This document shows, piece after piece, positions 54,666 to 63,926 of a stretch of 64,000 nt of DNA. Positions within the stretch are counted from its first letter, which is position 1. Each line of letters begins with the position of its first letter. Made by a program: the position numbers and the translations under genes. This DNA comes from JAJCYL01 sp965206015 (GTDB lineage: Bacteria; Bacteroidota; Bacteroidia; Cytophagales; Cyclobacteriaceae). The stretch spans positions 186,001 through 250,000 of the forward strand of contig CBDBIW010000014.1 of NCBI GenBank assembly GCA_965206015.1, written 5' to 3'. Under the pieces are notes generated by a model. It was not told where the DNA came from and did no database searches. It saw only the letters and a list, made by a program, of their open reading frames with translations.

Positions 54666-55886
54666 TTACTTCACTATGTCTTTAATAACCTCAACCGTAT
54701 AATCTATCTCTTCTTCAGTGGTGTAAATAGAGACGCCTAATCTTGTTACGCCTCCTTTTTCGATCAAACCCATTTTTTCTACTGCCCGCCGAGCGTAGAA
54801 GTGACCATCCCATCCACAAATGGATTTGGCTCCTAATTGTTTGCAGATCTCTTCAGCAATACTGCCTTCTTTATAAAATGAAATGGTTGGTGTGCGGTTA
54901 ATTTGGCTGAAATTGAGACCCTTAATAGAAAGCCCCTCAATTGAAGAGAGTTGATCATAAAGTCGCTCACCCAATCCTTTTTCATGATTACTGATTTTGT
55001 TCATGGCATCACCCAATCTTTCTCTTTCATTTGCGCCGTCTCCAAAACTTTCAATGAAGTCTATTGCAGCACCAGCACCAGCAAATGCCGCATGATTTAA
55101 GGTTCCGGTTTCGATAACGCAGGGTGCTGTTTGTTCTTGAGTAGTCAATCTATCTGTTGGAAGGCCGCTTAAAACATCTGGTTTGCTATAAAGTATCCCG
55201 ACATGTGGGCCGTAGAACTTATAGGCTGAGCACAAAAGAAAATCACATCCAAGATCAGTTACATCAATTGGAAAATGAGGGGCATAGTGTACTGCGTCAA
55301 TAACTAATAAGGCCCCAGCTTTATCAGCTAATTTTTTTGCCAGTTTTACATTATTTATTGTTCCGGTGAGATTAGAGGCATAACCAACAGCTATTAGTTT
55401 AGTCTTATCATTAATCTTCCGTTCAAAGTCACCATAATCCAATACTCCTTCTGGCAACATTTCAACTTCTTTCACCACAATGCCCAATTGCTCCAATGAC
55501 AACCAGGGTCCGCGATTGGCTTCGTGATCGAGCTGGGTAATTAAAATTTCATCGCCAGCTTTTAATGTTCTGCCAATTGCTCTACTCAACGAATAGCAGA
55601 GCGTTGTCATATTCTGGCCAAAAGAAATATCTTTAGCACTCTCTGCCCCAAGAAATGTTGCCATTTTATGGCGGACACTACTCATTAAATCATTTGTCTC
55701 ATTGGTGGTTATGAATTGACCATGAGTATTAGCATTGCATGTTTTGTAGTAGTCCGAAATAGCCTCAATCACTGATTGGGGTATTTGTGACCCAGCGGGG
55801 CCATCTAAATAAACTAAAGGCCGTCCGTTATATTCCCTGCTTAATGATGGGAATTCTGACCGACACTCAGAAAGTATTCTTTTCAT
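54666..55886 (-). CDS. Cysteine-desulfurase-like PLP enzyme (class V aminotransferase)
   Basis: About 406 residues from ATG at 55886 (MKRILSECR); an upstream TTG at 55901 is less likely. Fold-type-I marks are VYLDGPAGSQIP, NTHGQF, the His stacking on PLP in ITQLDHEANRGPW, Asp in LLVIDAVHYAPH and the Schiff-base lysine in LLCSAYKFYGPHVG. The region that carries the catalytic cysteine loop in SufS reads SICGWDGHFYARR, resembling the VC1184-type desulfurase-like family rather than IscS/SufS, so true desulfurase activity is uncertain. It is the last gene of a four-gene sulfur operon on this strand. Confidence 0.85.
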   Translation of the reverse strand: MKRILSECRSEFPSLSREYNGRPLVYLDGPAGSQIPQSVIEAISDYYKTCNANTHGQFITTNETNDLMSSVRHKMATFLGAESAKDISFGQNMTTLCYSLSRAIGRTLKAGDEILITQLDHEANRGPWLSLEQLGIVVKEVEMLPEGVLDYGDFERKINDKTKLIAVGYASNLTGTINNVKLAKKLADKAGALLVIDAVHYAPHFPIDVTDLGCDFLLCSAYKFYGPHVGILYSKPDVLSGLPTDRLTTQEQTAPCVIETGTLNHAAFAGAGAAIDFIESFGDGANERERLGDAMNKISNHEKGLGERLYDQLSSIEGLSIKGLNFSQINRTPTISFYKEGSIAEEICKQLGAKSICGWDGHFYARRAVEKMGLIEKGGVTRLGVSIYTTEEEIDYTVEVIKDIVK

Positions 55887-55921
55887 TTTATTTAAAATCA
55901 ATTGAATGGTGTCACCCTGAC

Positions 55922-56332
55922 CTATTCCTTCTTTACGAGTTTCATGCCATCAGTCTGCCATTTGGTGATGCCCCCATCAATGTTGTAGACATTAGTGAAT
56001 CCCATCTCCTTCATCATTTGGACAGTTTTGGAGCTACGTCCTCCGGAATGACAATAAACATAATAGGTTTTGTCTTTGTCAAGTTGGTCAACATTGTCCT
56101 TAAAGTCTGAATCGGAAAAATTGTAATTAAGTGCTTCAGAGGTAATTACACCTCGAGTCATTTCGTCCGGTCTGCGAACATCAAAGAGGGTAATTGTTGC
56201 ACCTTCATCTAATTGTTTTTTTACCTCTTGAGGAGATATGGAAGGTATGCCATTTTGTTGGGCACAGGAAATAGTGGCGAAGGCCAATAATAATGTAACC
56301 CGGATGAACGGTTTGTTGGTCATATCTGTCAT
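55922..56332 (-). CDS. Rhodanese-domain lipoprotein
   Basis: 136 residues. The signal with lipobox FATISC places the protein in the periplasm or outer membrane. A single rhodanese domain follows (ITLFDVRRPDEMTRGVI, and the active-site loop YCHSGGRSSKTV with the catalytic cysteine intact, ending VYNIDGGITKWQ). Such proteins move sulfane sulfur. It lies between the YeeE relic and the desulfurase-like gene, with spacing of about 35 bases on each side, consistent with one operon. Confidence 0.92.
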   Translation of the reverse strand: MTDMTNKPFIRVTLLLAFATISCAQQNGIPSISPQEVKKQLDEGATITLFDVRRPDEMTRGVITSEALNYNFSDSDFKDNVDQLDKDKTYYVYCHSGGRSSKTVQMMKEMGFTNVYNIDGGITKWQTDGMKLVKKE

Positions 56333-56365
56333 AATTTATTTGTCCAGTGAAATTAATTGAAAGAT

Positions 56366-56965
56366 TTAATAAGATTTGAATTTATTATACGGTGGGGATT
56401 CTTCACTATATAAAATGTAAGGCAATAAAAAATGTGTCATGATCAGGCCACCAATAAAAAATCCGATCGTCGCAATTAATGAGGATAACCTAAAATTGGA
56501 TAAACCCATGATGGTATGACCGAAAGTACACCCATTGGCATAGCGAGTGCCAAATCCAATTAGAAACCCACCTGTTAAAATGAATATCAAACCTACGTTC
56601 GAAGTGACATTCGTCCAGTTGAATACTTGTTGGGGAACCATTCCGGAGAAATCAGATATTCCCAGTTCATTTAGTTCCATTTTGGTTTCTTCCCAGATGT
56701 TAATTTCGTAATTATCGATAGCGGTCAAATAACTTAAAAAAAACCACCGATACCTATTCCCGGAACCAAGAACAAATTCCACCTATGCTCTTTCCAGTAA
56801 TATTGGAAGAATGGAATTTTTGCCGGTATGCAGGTCGTACAGACATGTCGCAGGAAGAAAACTGATACCTAATTGTTTGTTTCTAATGATGAGTAGCAAT
56901 GGTACTATCAGGCCAGTCAAAGGTCCACCAATACACCATGGCCGGGGAGATGTAATGACATTCAC
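56366..56965 (-). pseudogene. YeeE/YedE-type sulfur-compound transporter, two frameshifts
   Basis: Joined over three frames from right to left: WCIGGPLTGLIVPLLLIIRNKQLGIS; then, after a shift near 56860, FLRHVCTTCIPAKIPFFQYYWKEHRWNLFLVPGIGIGGFF (given in two parts of the family pattern); then, after a loss within a T run near 56735, LSYLTAIDNYEIN, NVGLIFILTGGFLIGFGTRY, ANGCTFGHTIMGLSNF and ATIGFFIGGLIM. The GFGTRYANGCTFGH block carries the cysteine that handles thiosulfate sulfur in YeeE. Both breaks involve short homopolymers, so either a real recent pseudogene or sequence error; the partner half-transporter usually found next to it is absent. Confidence 0.75.
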
Positions 56966-56973
56966 TATAACTA

Positions 56974-58374
56974 CTAGCCAGCCAAGACACTGCTTTGCAT
57001 GGGAAGATCAGTCTTTTTTAAGGCCTCAATGCCACCGATGATGTTTACCACTTTTTCAAACCCCCTCGACTTGAGAATTGAAGCCATAATGACTGATCGG
57101 TAACCACTGGCACAGTATATATGATATTCTTCATCCTTGGATAACTTGTCCATGTTTTCGTTGATGTAGTCTAGAGGTAAAGAACTTGACCCCTCCAAAT
57201 GTTCAACTGAGAATTCGGTTGGTCTTCTGGAATCGATGCAATTGATATGATCACTATTAATGTTAGTGGCCATATCAATTGCATCGATTCGATTAATTCG
57301 ATTAATTTCTTTCCCTTCAGTTGCCCAGGCTTTGAGACCCCCTTCCAGGTAACCCAGTATATTGTCATAGCCAACTCTGGCCAACCGGGTAACTACTTCT
57401 TCTTCCTGACCCGCTGGAGCAATGAATAGAATAGGCTGAGTGATGTCTGTAATTAATGTGCCTACCCATGGTGCAAATGTTCCGTCCAGGCCGATAAAGA
57501 TTGAATTTGGAATAAACCCTTCAACGAACTCCTCACGATTTCGCGTATCTATGACCAGAGCACCCTCATGATTGGCGATACTCTCAAAAGTTTCAACATC
57601 AAGGGGGTTCATGCCTCTCTCCATCACTACATCAAGGGCTTCATAACCTGTCTTATTGATCATTGCATTCTTGGCAAAATACTGAGGGGCAGGTAGTATT
57701 CCGGTAGTTACTTCTTTAATGAATTCCTCTTTAGTCATATTGGCTCTGAGCGCATAATTTGTTTCTTTTTGATTGCCCAGTGTGTCCCATGTTTGTGATG
57801 ACATGTTTTTGCCACAGGAAGATCCTGCACCGTGAGCTGGATAAACGATCAGGTCATTACTTAAAGGCATTATTTTAGTTCGAAGACTCTCATATAGCAT
57901 TCCAGCCAAATCCTCGCGTGTAAGTTCCGTTTTAATGGCTAAATCAGGCCTGCCTACATCTCCTATAAATAGGGTATCACCGCTAAAAATCGCATGATCC
58001 CTGCCATTTTCATCGATCAGTAAATACGTACTACTTTCCGGCGTATGTCCGGGAGTATGGAGAACTTTAATTCTCACTTTGCCCAAACTCAGTTTCTGGC
58101 CATCTGTTGCTGAATGGATTTCATATTCAGTTTTGGCACCCGGACCGTAAACAATCGTAGCCCCAGTCTTTTGAGCTAACTCAACATGTCCGGAGACAAA
58201 ATCCGCATGAAAATGTGTCTCCAAAATATATTTTATGTTCGATCCCTCTTTTTTTGCCTTATCAATGTAGGGCTGAGTTTCTCTCAAAGGGTCGATAATA
58301 GCCGCCTCGCCTTCACTTTCAATGTAATAAGTGCCCTGAGCAAGACATCCTGTATATATTTGTTCTATCTTCAT
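56974..58374 (-). CDS. MBL-fold hydrolase with two rhodanese domains (persulfide dioxygenase-like)
   Basis: About 466 residues from ATG 58374 (MKIEQIYTGCLAQGTY); an upstream TTG is in frame. The N-terminal metallo-beta-lactamase domain has the metal motif ETHFHADFVSGH (about 53-64), HTPGHTPES, FSGDTLFIGDVGRPD and VYPAHGAGSSCG, matching the ETHE1/BlhA class that oxidises or processes glutathione persulfide. Two rhodanese domains follow. The first lacks the cysteine (FIAPAGQEEE); the second keeps it (IYCASGYRSVIM). It is the first gene of the sulfur operon, eight bases before the YeeE relic. Confidence 0.92.
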   Translation of the reverse strand: MKIEQIYTGCLAQGTYYIESEGEAAIIDPLRETQPYIDKAKKEGSNIKYILETHFHADFVSGHVELAQKTGATIVYGPGAKTEYEIHSATDGQKLSLGKVRIKVLHTPGHTPESSTYLLIDENGRDHAIFSGDTLFIGDVGRPDLAIKTELTREDLAGMLYESLRTKIMPLSNDLIVYPAHGAGSSCGKNMSSQTWDTLGNQKETNYALRANMTKEEFIKEVTTGILPAPQYFAKNAMINKTGYEALDVVMERGMNPLDVETFESIANHEGALVIDTRNREEFVEGFIPNSIFIGLDGTFAPWVGTLITDITQPILFIAPAGQEEEVVTRLARVGYDNILGYLEGGLKAWATEGKEINRINRIDAIDMATNINSDHINCIDSRRPTEFSVEHLEGSSSLPLDYINENMDKLSKDEEYHIYCASGYRSVIMASILKSRGFEKVVNIIGGIEALKKTDLPMQSSVLAG

Positions 58375-58516
58375 AATCAACGAATTTAGACTTCAAATAT
58401 AAAATCTTCCGCAAACTCATGCTGTAACAATCGTTACAATTAGTTGGGTTTCCAGAAATTTCACAGATTTAGGGTATGAAAATAAATCATGACTTTGGAT
58501 TAATCGCCTTGGAGTA

Positions 58517-59878
58517 ATGGGCCGTAATTTTATACTTAACGTAGTTGACCACGACTTCTCGGCCAGTGGCCTGGATCTTGATAATGAAAAGATTGAGGCG
58601 TTGGAGCGGGAAAGTCAGGGGAAGAGCGTTTTTGCAACTACAGGGATAAATGAGTTTGTTTCATCATTAAAGACACCCCGGGTTGTAATGATGCTGGTTC
58701 CCGCTGGAAAGCCAGTGGATAACGTAATCGAGGATCTTTTGCAACACTTGGATAAGGGTGATATCATTATTGATGGTGGTAATTCTCATTTTGGTGACAC
58801 CGACAGACGATTTGAATACCTGAAAGCAAAAGGTTTTAATTTCATGGGTATTGGAGTTTCGGGAGGATCGAAAGGGGCAAGGCTAGGTCCAAGTATAATG
58901 CCTGGCGGTGAATTAAAAGTGTACAAAATTGTGCAGCCGATATTTGAGGCGGTTGCGGCTAAAGTTAATGGTGAACCGTGTGTAACTTACTTGGGACCAA
59001 AGTCTGCAGGAAACTATGTAAAAATGGTGCACAATGGCATCGAATATGCCTTAATGCAACTGATATCTGAGAGTTATGATTATTTGAAGCGAGCAGGAGG
59101 ACTTTCAAATGCAGAATTATCGGAAGTATTTGTCAATTGGAATAGTGGTCGTCTGGCTTCATTTTTGGTAGAGATTACCTCGGGGATATTTCAAAAGAAG
59201 GACGAGCTTGGCGGTGGGGATTTGGTCGACGCCATTCTGGACAAAGCGAAACAAAAGGGTACAGGAAAATGGACTTCCCAGCATGCTTTGGACCTTGGTA
59301 TGCCCATTCCTGCAATTGACATTTCCGTTACTATGAGGGGTTTGTCCTCACAGAAAGCCAATCGTTTAGCAGCGTCTAAGTTGTATCAACAGCCGGTTGC
59401 AACCGGGTCTGTCGACAAAGAAAGAGCCATCGCTTTGGCGGAGGCTGGACTGTACTTTTCTTACATCAATGCTTATGCACAGGGCCTTTCATTTTTAGCA
59501 ATTGTATCTAATGAGAAGATTTACAATTTGGATATAGCCGATATTGCTAAAATCTGGAGAGGAGGTTGCATAATAAGAGCAGCATTATTGGAAAAGATAC
59601 GAAGTGCTTATGCTTCAGAAAAAAGCTTGAAAAATCTGTTACTATCGGGAAATTTTGTTGAAGACTTAAATAATACTCAGGGAGCTGTGAGGGAGTTGGT
59701 GACAAGCTCAATAGAACAAGGTATTCCAATGCCGGCACATGCTACATGCTTGGCCTACTTTGATGCTTTCAGAAGTGGAAGACTCCCAACCAATCTGATA
59801 CAGGCGCAGAGGGATTATTTTGGTTCACATACCTACGAACGCACAGATAAAGAAGGGATATTCCACACGGATTGGTAA
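58517..59878 (+). CDS. gnd: 6-phosphogluconate dehydrogenase, 5' frameshifted
   Basis: 453 residues covering nearly all of decarboxylating NADP-type GND: IDGGNSHFGDTDRR, GIGVSGGSKGARLGPSIMPGG, YVKMVHNGIEYALMQ (catalytic Lys/Asn), KGTGKWTSQHALDLGMP, and the C-terminal RDYFGSHTYERTD. The natural start is the ATG at 58476 (MKINHDFGLI), but one base is missing near 58506. The frame then ends at TAA 58515-58517, and the GLIGLGVMG nucleotide-binding turn is split. From the next ATG (58517) only MGRNF... remains, without the first strand and the glycine motif, so the product as written should bind NADP poorly. It belongs to the oxidative pentose phosphate pathway. Confidence 0.85.
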   Translation: MGRNFILNVVDHDFSASGLDLDNEKIEALERESQGKSVFATTGINEFVSSLKTPRVVMMLVPAGKPVDNVIEDLLQHLDKGDIIIDGGNSHFGDTDRRFEYLKAKGFNFMGIGVSGGSKGARLGPSIMPGGELKVYKIVQPIFEAVAAKVNGEPCVTYLGPKSAGNYVKMVHNGIEYALMQLISESYDYLKRAGGLSNAELSEVFVNWNSGRLASFLVEITSGIFQKKDELGGGDLVDAILDKAKQKGTGKWTSQHALDLGMPIPAIDISVTMRGLSSQKANRLAASKLYQQPVATGSVDKERAIALAEAGLYFSYINAYAQGLSFLAIVSNEKIYNLDIADIAKIWRGGCIIRAALLEKIRSAYASEKSLKNLLLSGNFVEDLNNTQGAVRELVTSSIEQGIPMPAHATCLAYFDAFRSGRLPTNLIQAQRDYFGSHTYERTDKEGIFHTDW

Positions 59879-59909
59879 ATTCAAAGCAGTAAATTAGTTA
59901 GTCAAATTT

Positions 59910-61628
59910 ATGAAGCAATCGACGATTACTACATTACTTGTAACTTCTGCAATCCTATTGGGTATTGGAGTAATTCTCCCTATCAAGAAGATTACATACA
60001 AAGACTTTTTGTGGTATAGCTATGACCGTCCTGACACGCTTTATGCAGACTTAGTTGTTGACCAGGCCCGCATTTGGACAGGTAATAGTCATCAGTTGTG
60101 GGCAGAAGCTATTGCAATTATTGGGGACACTGTAGCAGCTATTGGAACTTCCCAGGAAATACAAGATTGGATTTCGGATGATACACAATTGATTAGTGCA
60201 CAAGGCGGTATGATTGTTCCGGGATTTATAGATTCACATGTCCATTTTCTAGAACTGGGAATAACCTTACAATCTGTTCAATTAAGAGATGCCAAAACCA
60301 AAGAGGAATTTGTAGAAAGAATAGCCAATTATGCCTCAACTAAAAACCCTGGAGAATGGATATTGGGAGGGACTTGGGATCATGAAAACTGGGGCGGAGA
60401 GTTACCACATAAAGATTGGATTGATGCAGTAACCCCAGATAACCCTGTTTGGATTGGTCGGCTTGACGGACATATGAGTTTAGCAAATTCACGAGCACTT
60501 GTACATGCCGAGTTAGTAGATAACATCGAAGATGTTGCAGGAGGTTCAATAGTTCGTGATTCAAATGGGAGACTTACTGGAATTTTTAAAGACAATGCTC
60601 AGGATTTGGTTTTAACTACCATTCCAGAGTTATCGATTTATGATAAAGTTGATCTTTTAAAAGCAGCAATGGACCATTTGGCCAGTAATGGGGTAACCTC
60701 AGTAACGGATATGGATGGAAATATTGCACTTTTCGAGGCAGCCAGAAATAGACATTTATTGAAAACAAGGATTTATGCTGCGGCACCGCTTCATCAATGG
60801 GAAAGTGTAAAATCCAGAATTGATGCAGTAGGCTATGGAGATGACTGGATTAAAACCGGAGCACTGAAAGCATTCGTTGACGGTTCACTTGGCTCGCACA
60901 CCGCGTTATTCCTGGAGCCATTTACAGATCAACCCGATGACTATGGTTTGCTATTAACGCCCCTGGATAGCTTATATAGCATGATTTCTGAAGCTGATGC
61001 AGCTGGGTTACACCTTATGGTCCATGCCATAGGTGATAGTGCTATACACTCATTATTGGACATATACGAACGTGTTACCAAAGAGAATGGTCCTCGGGAC
61101 AGACGCTTTAAGATTGAACATGCCCAACATATCAGATCCTATGATATGCCACGTTTTTACGATTTGAAGGTAATTGCAAGTATGCAACCTTATCATGCAA
61201 TTGATGATGGCCGATGGGCTGAAAAATTGATTGGTCCAATGAGAATTAAAACTACTCATGCCTTTAATTCTTTATTGGATGCAGGAGCGATTGTCGCTTT
61301 TGGTAGCGATACTCCAGTGGCACCACCATCACCACTGGAAGGTATATATGCGGCTGTAACCCGTCAGACATTGGATGGGGCCAATCCCAACGGTTGGGTG
61401 CCCAAACAAAAAATAACCGTTGAAGAAGCACTTTATGCTTACACCCGGGCAGGAGCATATGCCTCATACGATTTGGATAAGAAAGGAACCCTTGAAGTGG
61501 GTAAATTGGCAGATTTCGTTGTTATTGATCGCGACATTACCGGTATTCCAGTGGAGGAAATCAGAGAAGCGCAAGTGAAGAGGACCTTCGTTGGAGGTAA
61601 TATGGTTTACCACCAGCTTTCGCATTGA
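59910..61628 (+). CDS. Membrane-anchored or exported amidohydrolase (YtcJ-like)
   Basis: 572 residues. An N-terminal hydrophobic segment (TITTLLVTSAILLGIGVIL) anchors or exports the protein. The amidohydrolase domain has GGMIVPGFIDSHVHFLELG (metal His pair HVH), WDHENWGGELPHKD, IWIGRLDGH-type VWIGRLDGHMSLANS, LMVHAIGDSAIH, FKIEHAQHI and AFGSDTPVAPPSPLEGIYAA (metal Asp), the pattern of the YtcJ/exoenzyme amidohydrolase family. It starts 31 bases after gnd on the same strand. The substrate (amide or ester) is unknown. Confidence 0.92.
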   Translation: MKQSTITTLLVTSAILLGIGVILPIKKITYKDFLWYSYDRPDTLYADLVVDQARIWTGNSHQLWAEAIAIIGDTVAAIGTSQEIQDWISDDTQLISAQGGMIVPGFIDSHVHFLELGITLQSVQLRDAKTKEEFVERIANYASTKNPGEWILGGTWDHENWGGELPHKDWIDAVTPDNPVWIGRLDGHMSLANSRALVHAELVDNIEDVAGGSIVRDSNGRLTGIFKDNAQDLVLTTIPELSIYDKVDLLKAAMDHLASNGVTSVTDMDGNIALFEAARNRHLLKTRIYAAAPLHQWESVKSRIDAVGYGDDWIKTGALKAFVDGSLGSHTALFLEPFTDQPDDYGLLLTPLDSLYSMISEADAAGLHLMVHAIGDSAIHSLLDIYERVTKENGPRDRRFKIEHAQHIRSYDMPRFYDLKVIASMQPYHAIDDGRWAEKLIGPMRIKTTHAFNSLLDAGAIVAFGSDTPVAPPSPLEGIYAAVTRQTLDGANPNGWVPKQKITVEEALYAYTRAGAYASYDLDKKGTLEVGKLADFVVIDRDITGIPVEEIREAQVKRTFVGGNMVYHQLSH

Positions 61629-61699
61629 TAAGATTTGACAGTAAGACCTGAACCTTCTTGCCAATAAATCATTTCGGACATTATGTGTATTTTAAGAAG

Positions 61700-62563
61700 A
61701 TGCTAAAACACAACAGTTGTATAAAACTACTGTTTACTGATGTTCTGATTTGGTGGATTGCCATGTCGTTTTTCATCTTTTTCAGGTATGATGGTCTTGA
61801 TGATAATAATCTCTATATTATCAACCAGGAAGGGGTAGACTTTAGTCTGCTGCTTTCATTAGGAATGAAGGGAGGTTTTCTATTTGGGTTCCTATACGTT
61901 GTTCTGGATATTATTTTAAAAAGAAGCGGGCGCAAAAATCGCTCTTCTGGCTCAATCATCTTCATCAATGCAGTTTGTCATGTAATTCTTGTTTTGATCG
62001 TAAACATTGCAATACGAAATGTCGGGCAACGATTACTTGGGTGAATCCGAATCCGTCCGAGGAGCTCTTTAATAAGAACTTTTTTCTGGTCCTGATTTAT
62101 ACCGGTTTTATCAATGTCGGAATCAATTTTTCACGGGGATAAATCAGCGGGTGGGGAAGGGTAATCTTTGACACTTTCTCACTGGTAAATTTCATAACCC
62201 AAGAGTCGGGGAGAGGGTTTTCATGTTTTTGGATTTGAAGTCATCAACCACAATCGCAGAAAAGATTGGTCACAGTAAGTTTAGTGAACTACTACAAGAA
62301 TGCTTTGATGACCTAAGTGTAGTAAAGAAATTTCAAGCGGAAGCGTATCAATATGTGGGCGACGAAGCAGTATTAGCCTGGCCAGTTTCTACGGGCTTGA
62401 AAATGACAATTGTTTCAAGACCTACTTATACTTTTGCAGAGACATTAAAGTCCAAAGAGGACCAATTCAAAGTGAAATACGGGATAGCCCCCTTGTTCAA
62501 AGTTGGTCTGCATGCAGGGAAGGTAACCGTTACTGAAGTAGGGTTGAGGTGGTTTTGTTTGGT
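61700..62563 (+). pseudogene. Class III adenylate/guanylate cyclase, broken
   Basis: The intact first part (from ATG 61700) is a membrane domain with several helices (LLFTDVLIWWIAMSFFIFF, GFLFGFLYVVLDIIL, FINAVCHVILVLIVNIAI). After a frame change at 62041, NPNPSEELFNKNFF and VLIYTGFINVGINF follow, then another change near 62140 and a TGA near 62167. From 62215 the cyclase core is readable: VFMFLDLKSSTTIAEKIGHSKFS with the metal Asp, and YQYVGDEAVLAWP. A middle segment is scrambled and the frame ends just after GLHAGKVTVTEVG, so the C-terminal half of the catalytic domain is lost. It converges on the cyclophilin gene. Confidence 0.78.
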
Positions 62564-62564
62564 A

Positions 62565-63149
62565 TTACTGACCACTAATACTTCCTATCCTCTTGATTAT
62601 CACCGGTTGCTTTAGAGACTGGTGATCGACATCTCCACTTTGGATTTTCCTTACCACATCCATTCCCTCCAAAACCTGACCAAATGCTGCAAAACCTTGC
62701 TTGTCAGGGTTGCGCTTACCATTAAAATCTAACTCAGGCTGATCTTTTATACAGATAAAAAACTCAGCAGCTGCAGATCCTGCTTTAAAACGACCCATCG
62801 AGACAGTTCCGTCCAAATGTTTTAGGCCGGTTATGGCTGTAGTTTCGTGCTCTATGGTTGGAAAATAATAGTCCTTCCCTGTAAAATCCCCTTGTATTAC
62901 CTGTATCTTGACAGAATCCTTGGGTTGATTGTCCATTCTTACTACCCTGTAAAAAGAAGCACCCTCAAAAACATTTTGATCGACGTATTTAAGAAAATTT
63001 GAAACTGTAATAGGGGCTTTATCAGGATATACTTCAAAAATAATATTACCTACTTCTGTTTCAATAATGTATTTATTGTCTTCCCGGTCACATGAAGGTA
63101 ACAGGGCTAATGAGACAAATAATGTCAGTACTATTTGGATTTTGTGCAT
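62565..63149 (-). CDS. Cyclophilin-type peptidyl-prolyl isomerase, lipoprotein
   Basis: About 194 residues from ATG 63149 (MHKIQIVLTLF); a TTG two codons upstream is possible. Lipobox LLPSC. Cyclophilin domain: VGNIIFEVYPDKAPITVSNF, FYRVVRMDNQP, IQGDFTGKD, MGRFKAGSAAAEFFICIKD, FAAFGQVLEGMDVVRKIQ. The usual active-site Arg of FHRV is kept as FYRVVR. A periplasmic or outer-membrane folding helper. It is a paralogue of the gene at 63345 and of the relic between them. Confidence 0.92.
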   Translation of the reverse strand: MHKIQIVLTLFVSLALLPSCDREDNKYIIETEVGNIIFEVYPDKAPITVSNFLKYVDQNVFEGASFYRVVRMDNQPKDSVKIQVIQGDFTGKDYYFPTIEHETTAITGLKHLDGTVSMGRFKAGSAAAEFFICIKDQPELDFNGKRNPDKQGFAAFGQVLEGMDVVRKIQSGDVDHQSLKQPVIIKRIGSISGQ

Positions 63150-63162
63150 GTTCAATTTTTAG

Positions 63163-63285
63163 TTATTCTGAATATTTTCTGATTTGAGTAATGTCAATAA
63201 CCTGGTTAAGGGTTTGGTAATCCGTTGGTCCGCTTTGAATTTTCCTAACTATAGCCATATCTTTTACTACCTGACCACATGAGAA
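63163..63285 (-). pseudogene. C-terminal relic of a third cyclophilin
   Basis: In the minus-strand frame ending at 63163 the sequence reads CGQVVKDMAIVRKIQSGPTDYQ, then TLNQVIDITQIRK, matching GQVIEGMDVVRKIQSGATDRQTLKQ of the neighbouring gene. Upstream of this the match ends, so only about 40 codons remain. It shows that the locus once had three tandem cyclophilins. Confidence 0.75.
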
Positions 63286-63344
63286 TATCAGAGCTGATAA
63301 TCCGCTTAACCACCAAAGGTGAAGGGTCATTCTGCTATTCATGG

Positions 63345-63926
63345 CTATTTCCTGGCCTTCTTAATTTGATTGATTTGAATTTTTTGCTTCAGAGTTTGCC
63401 TGTCTGTAGCTCCGCTCTGAATTTTTCTAACCACATCCATACCTTCAATTACTTGCCCAAATGCAGCAAACCCTTGTCCGTCAGGATTTCTTTTACCTCC
63501 AAAGTCAAGTTCAGGTTGATCATTGATGCATATAAAAAAATGAGTGGATGCAGTACCGGGATTTCCTCTGGCCATGGAGACCACACCGTCCTTGTGGAGA
63601 AGTCCAATGTTATTGGTTGTTTCATGGTCGATAGGACCAAAGCTATTTCCCTTTCCTGTGAAAGTTCCCTGGATAACTTCGATTCTAATTGAATCATTTG
63701 GTTGATTGTTCATTCTAACAACCCGGTGAAAATTGGAACTGTCAAAGTTTGCCAGTTCCACATATCTCAGGAAGTTAGCCACACTAATTGGTGCTTTCTT
63801 GGGATATACTTCAAATTTGATATTCCCCATCTTTGTTTCAATTACATAGATTGCCTGGGCCTGAACGCCATGATTTGATGAGGATAAAACAATATAAAAA
63901 GCTGTAATTAGAGTGACGAATTTCAT
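63345..63926 (-). CDS. Exported cyclophilin-type peptidyl-prolyl isomerase
   Basis: 193 residues with a cleavable signal peptide (MKFVTLITAFYIVLSSS..., ending VQAQA) and a complete cyclophilin domain: MGNIKFEVYPKKAPISVANFL, FHRVVRMNNQPND, VIQGTFTGKGNSFGPIDHE, VSMARGNPGTASTHFFICIND, GFAAFGQVIEGMDVVRKI. Catalytic Arg (FHRVVR), Phe/Gln-type residues and HFFI are present, so activity is likely. It acts in the periplasm. Close similarity with the gene at 62565 indicates tandem duplication. Confidence 0.93.
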   Translation of the reverse strand: MKFVTLITAFYIVLSSSNHGVQAQAIYVIETKMGNIKFEVYPKKAPISVANFLRYVELANFDSSNFHRVVRMNNQPNDSIRIEVIQGTFTGKGNSFGPIDHETTNNIGLLHKDGVVSMARGNPGTASTHFFICINDQPELDFGGKRNPDGQGFAAFGQVIEGMDVVRKIQSGATDRQTLKQKIQINQIKKARK

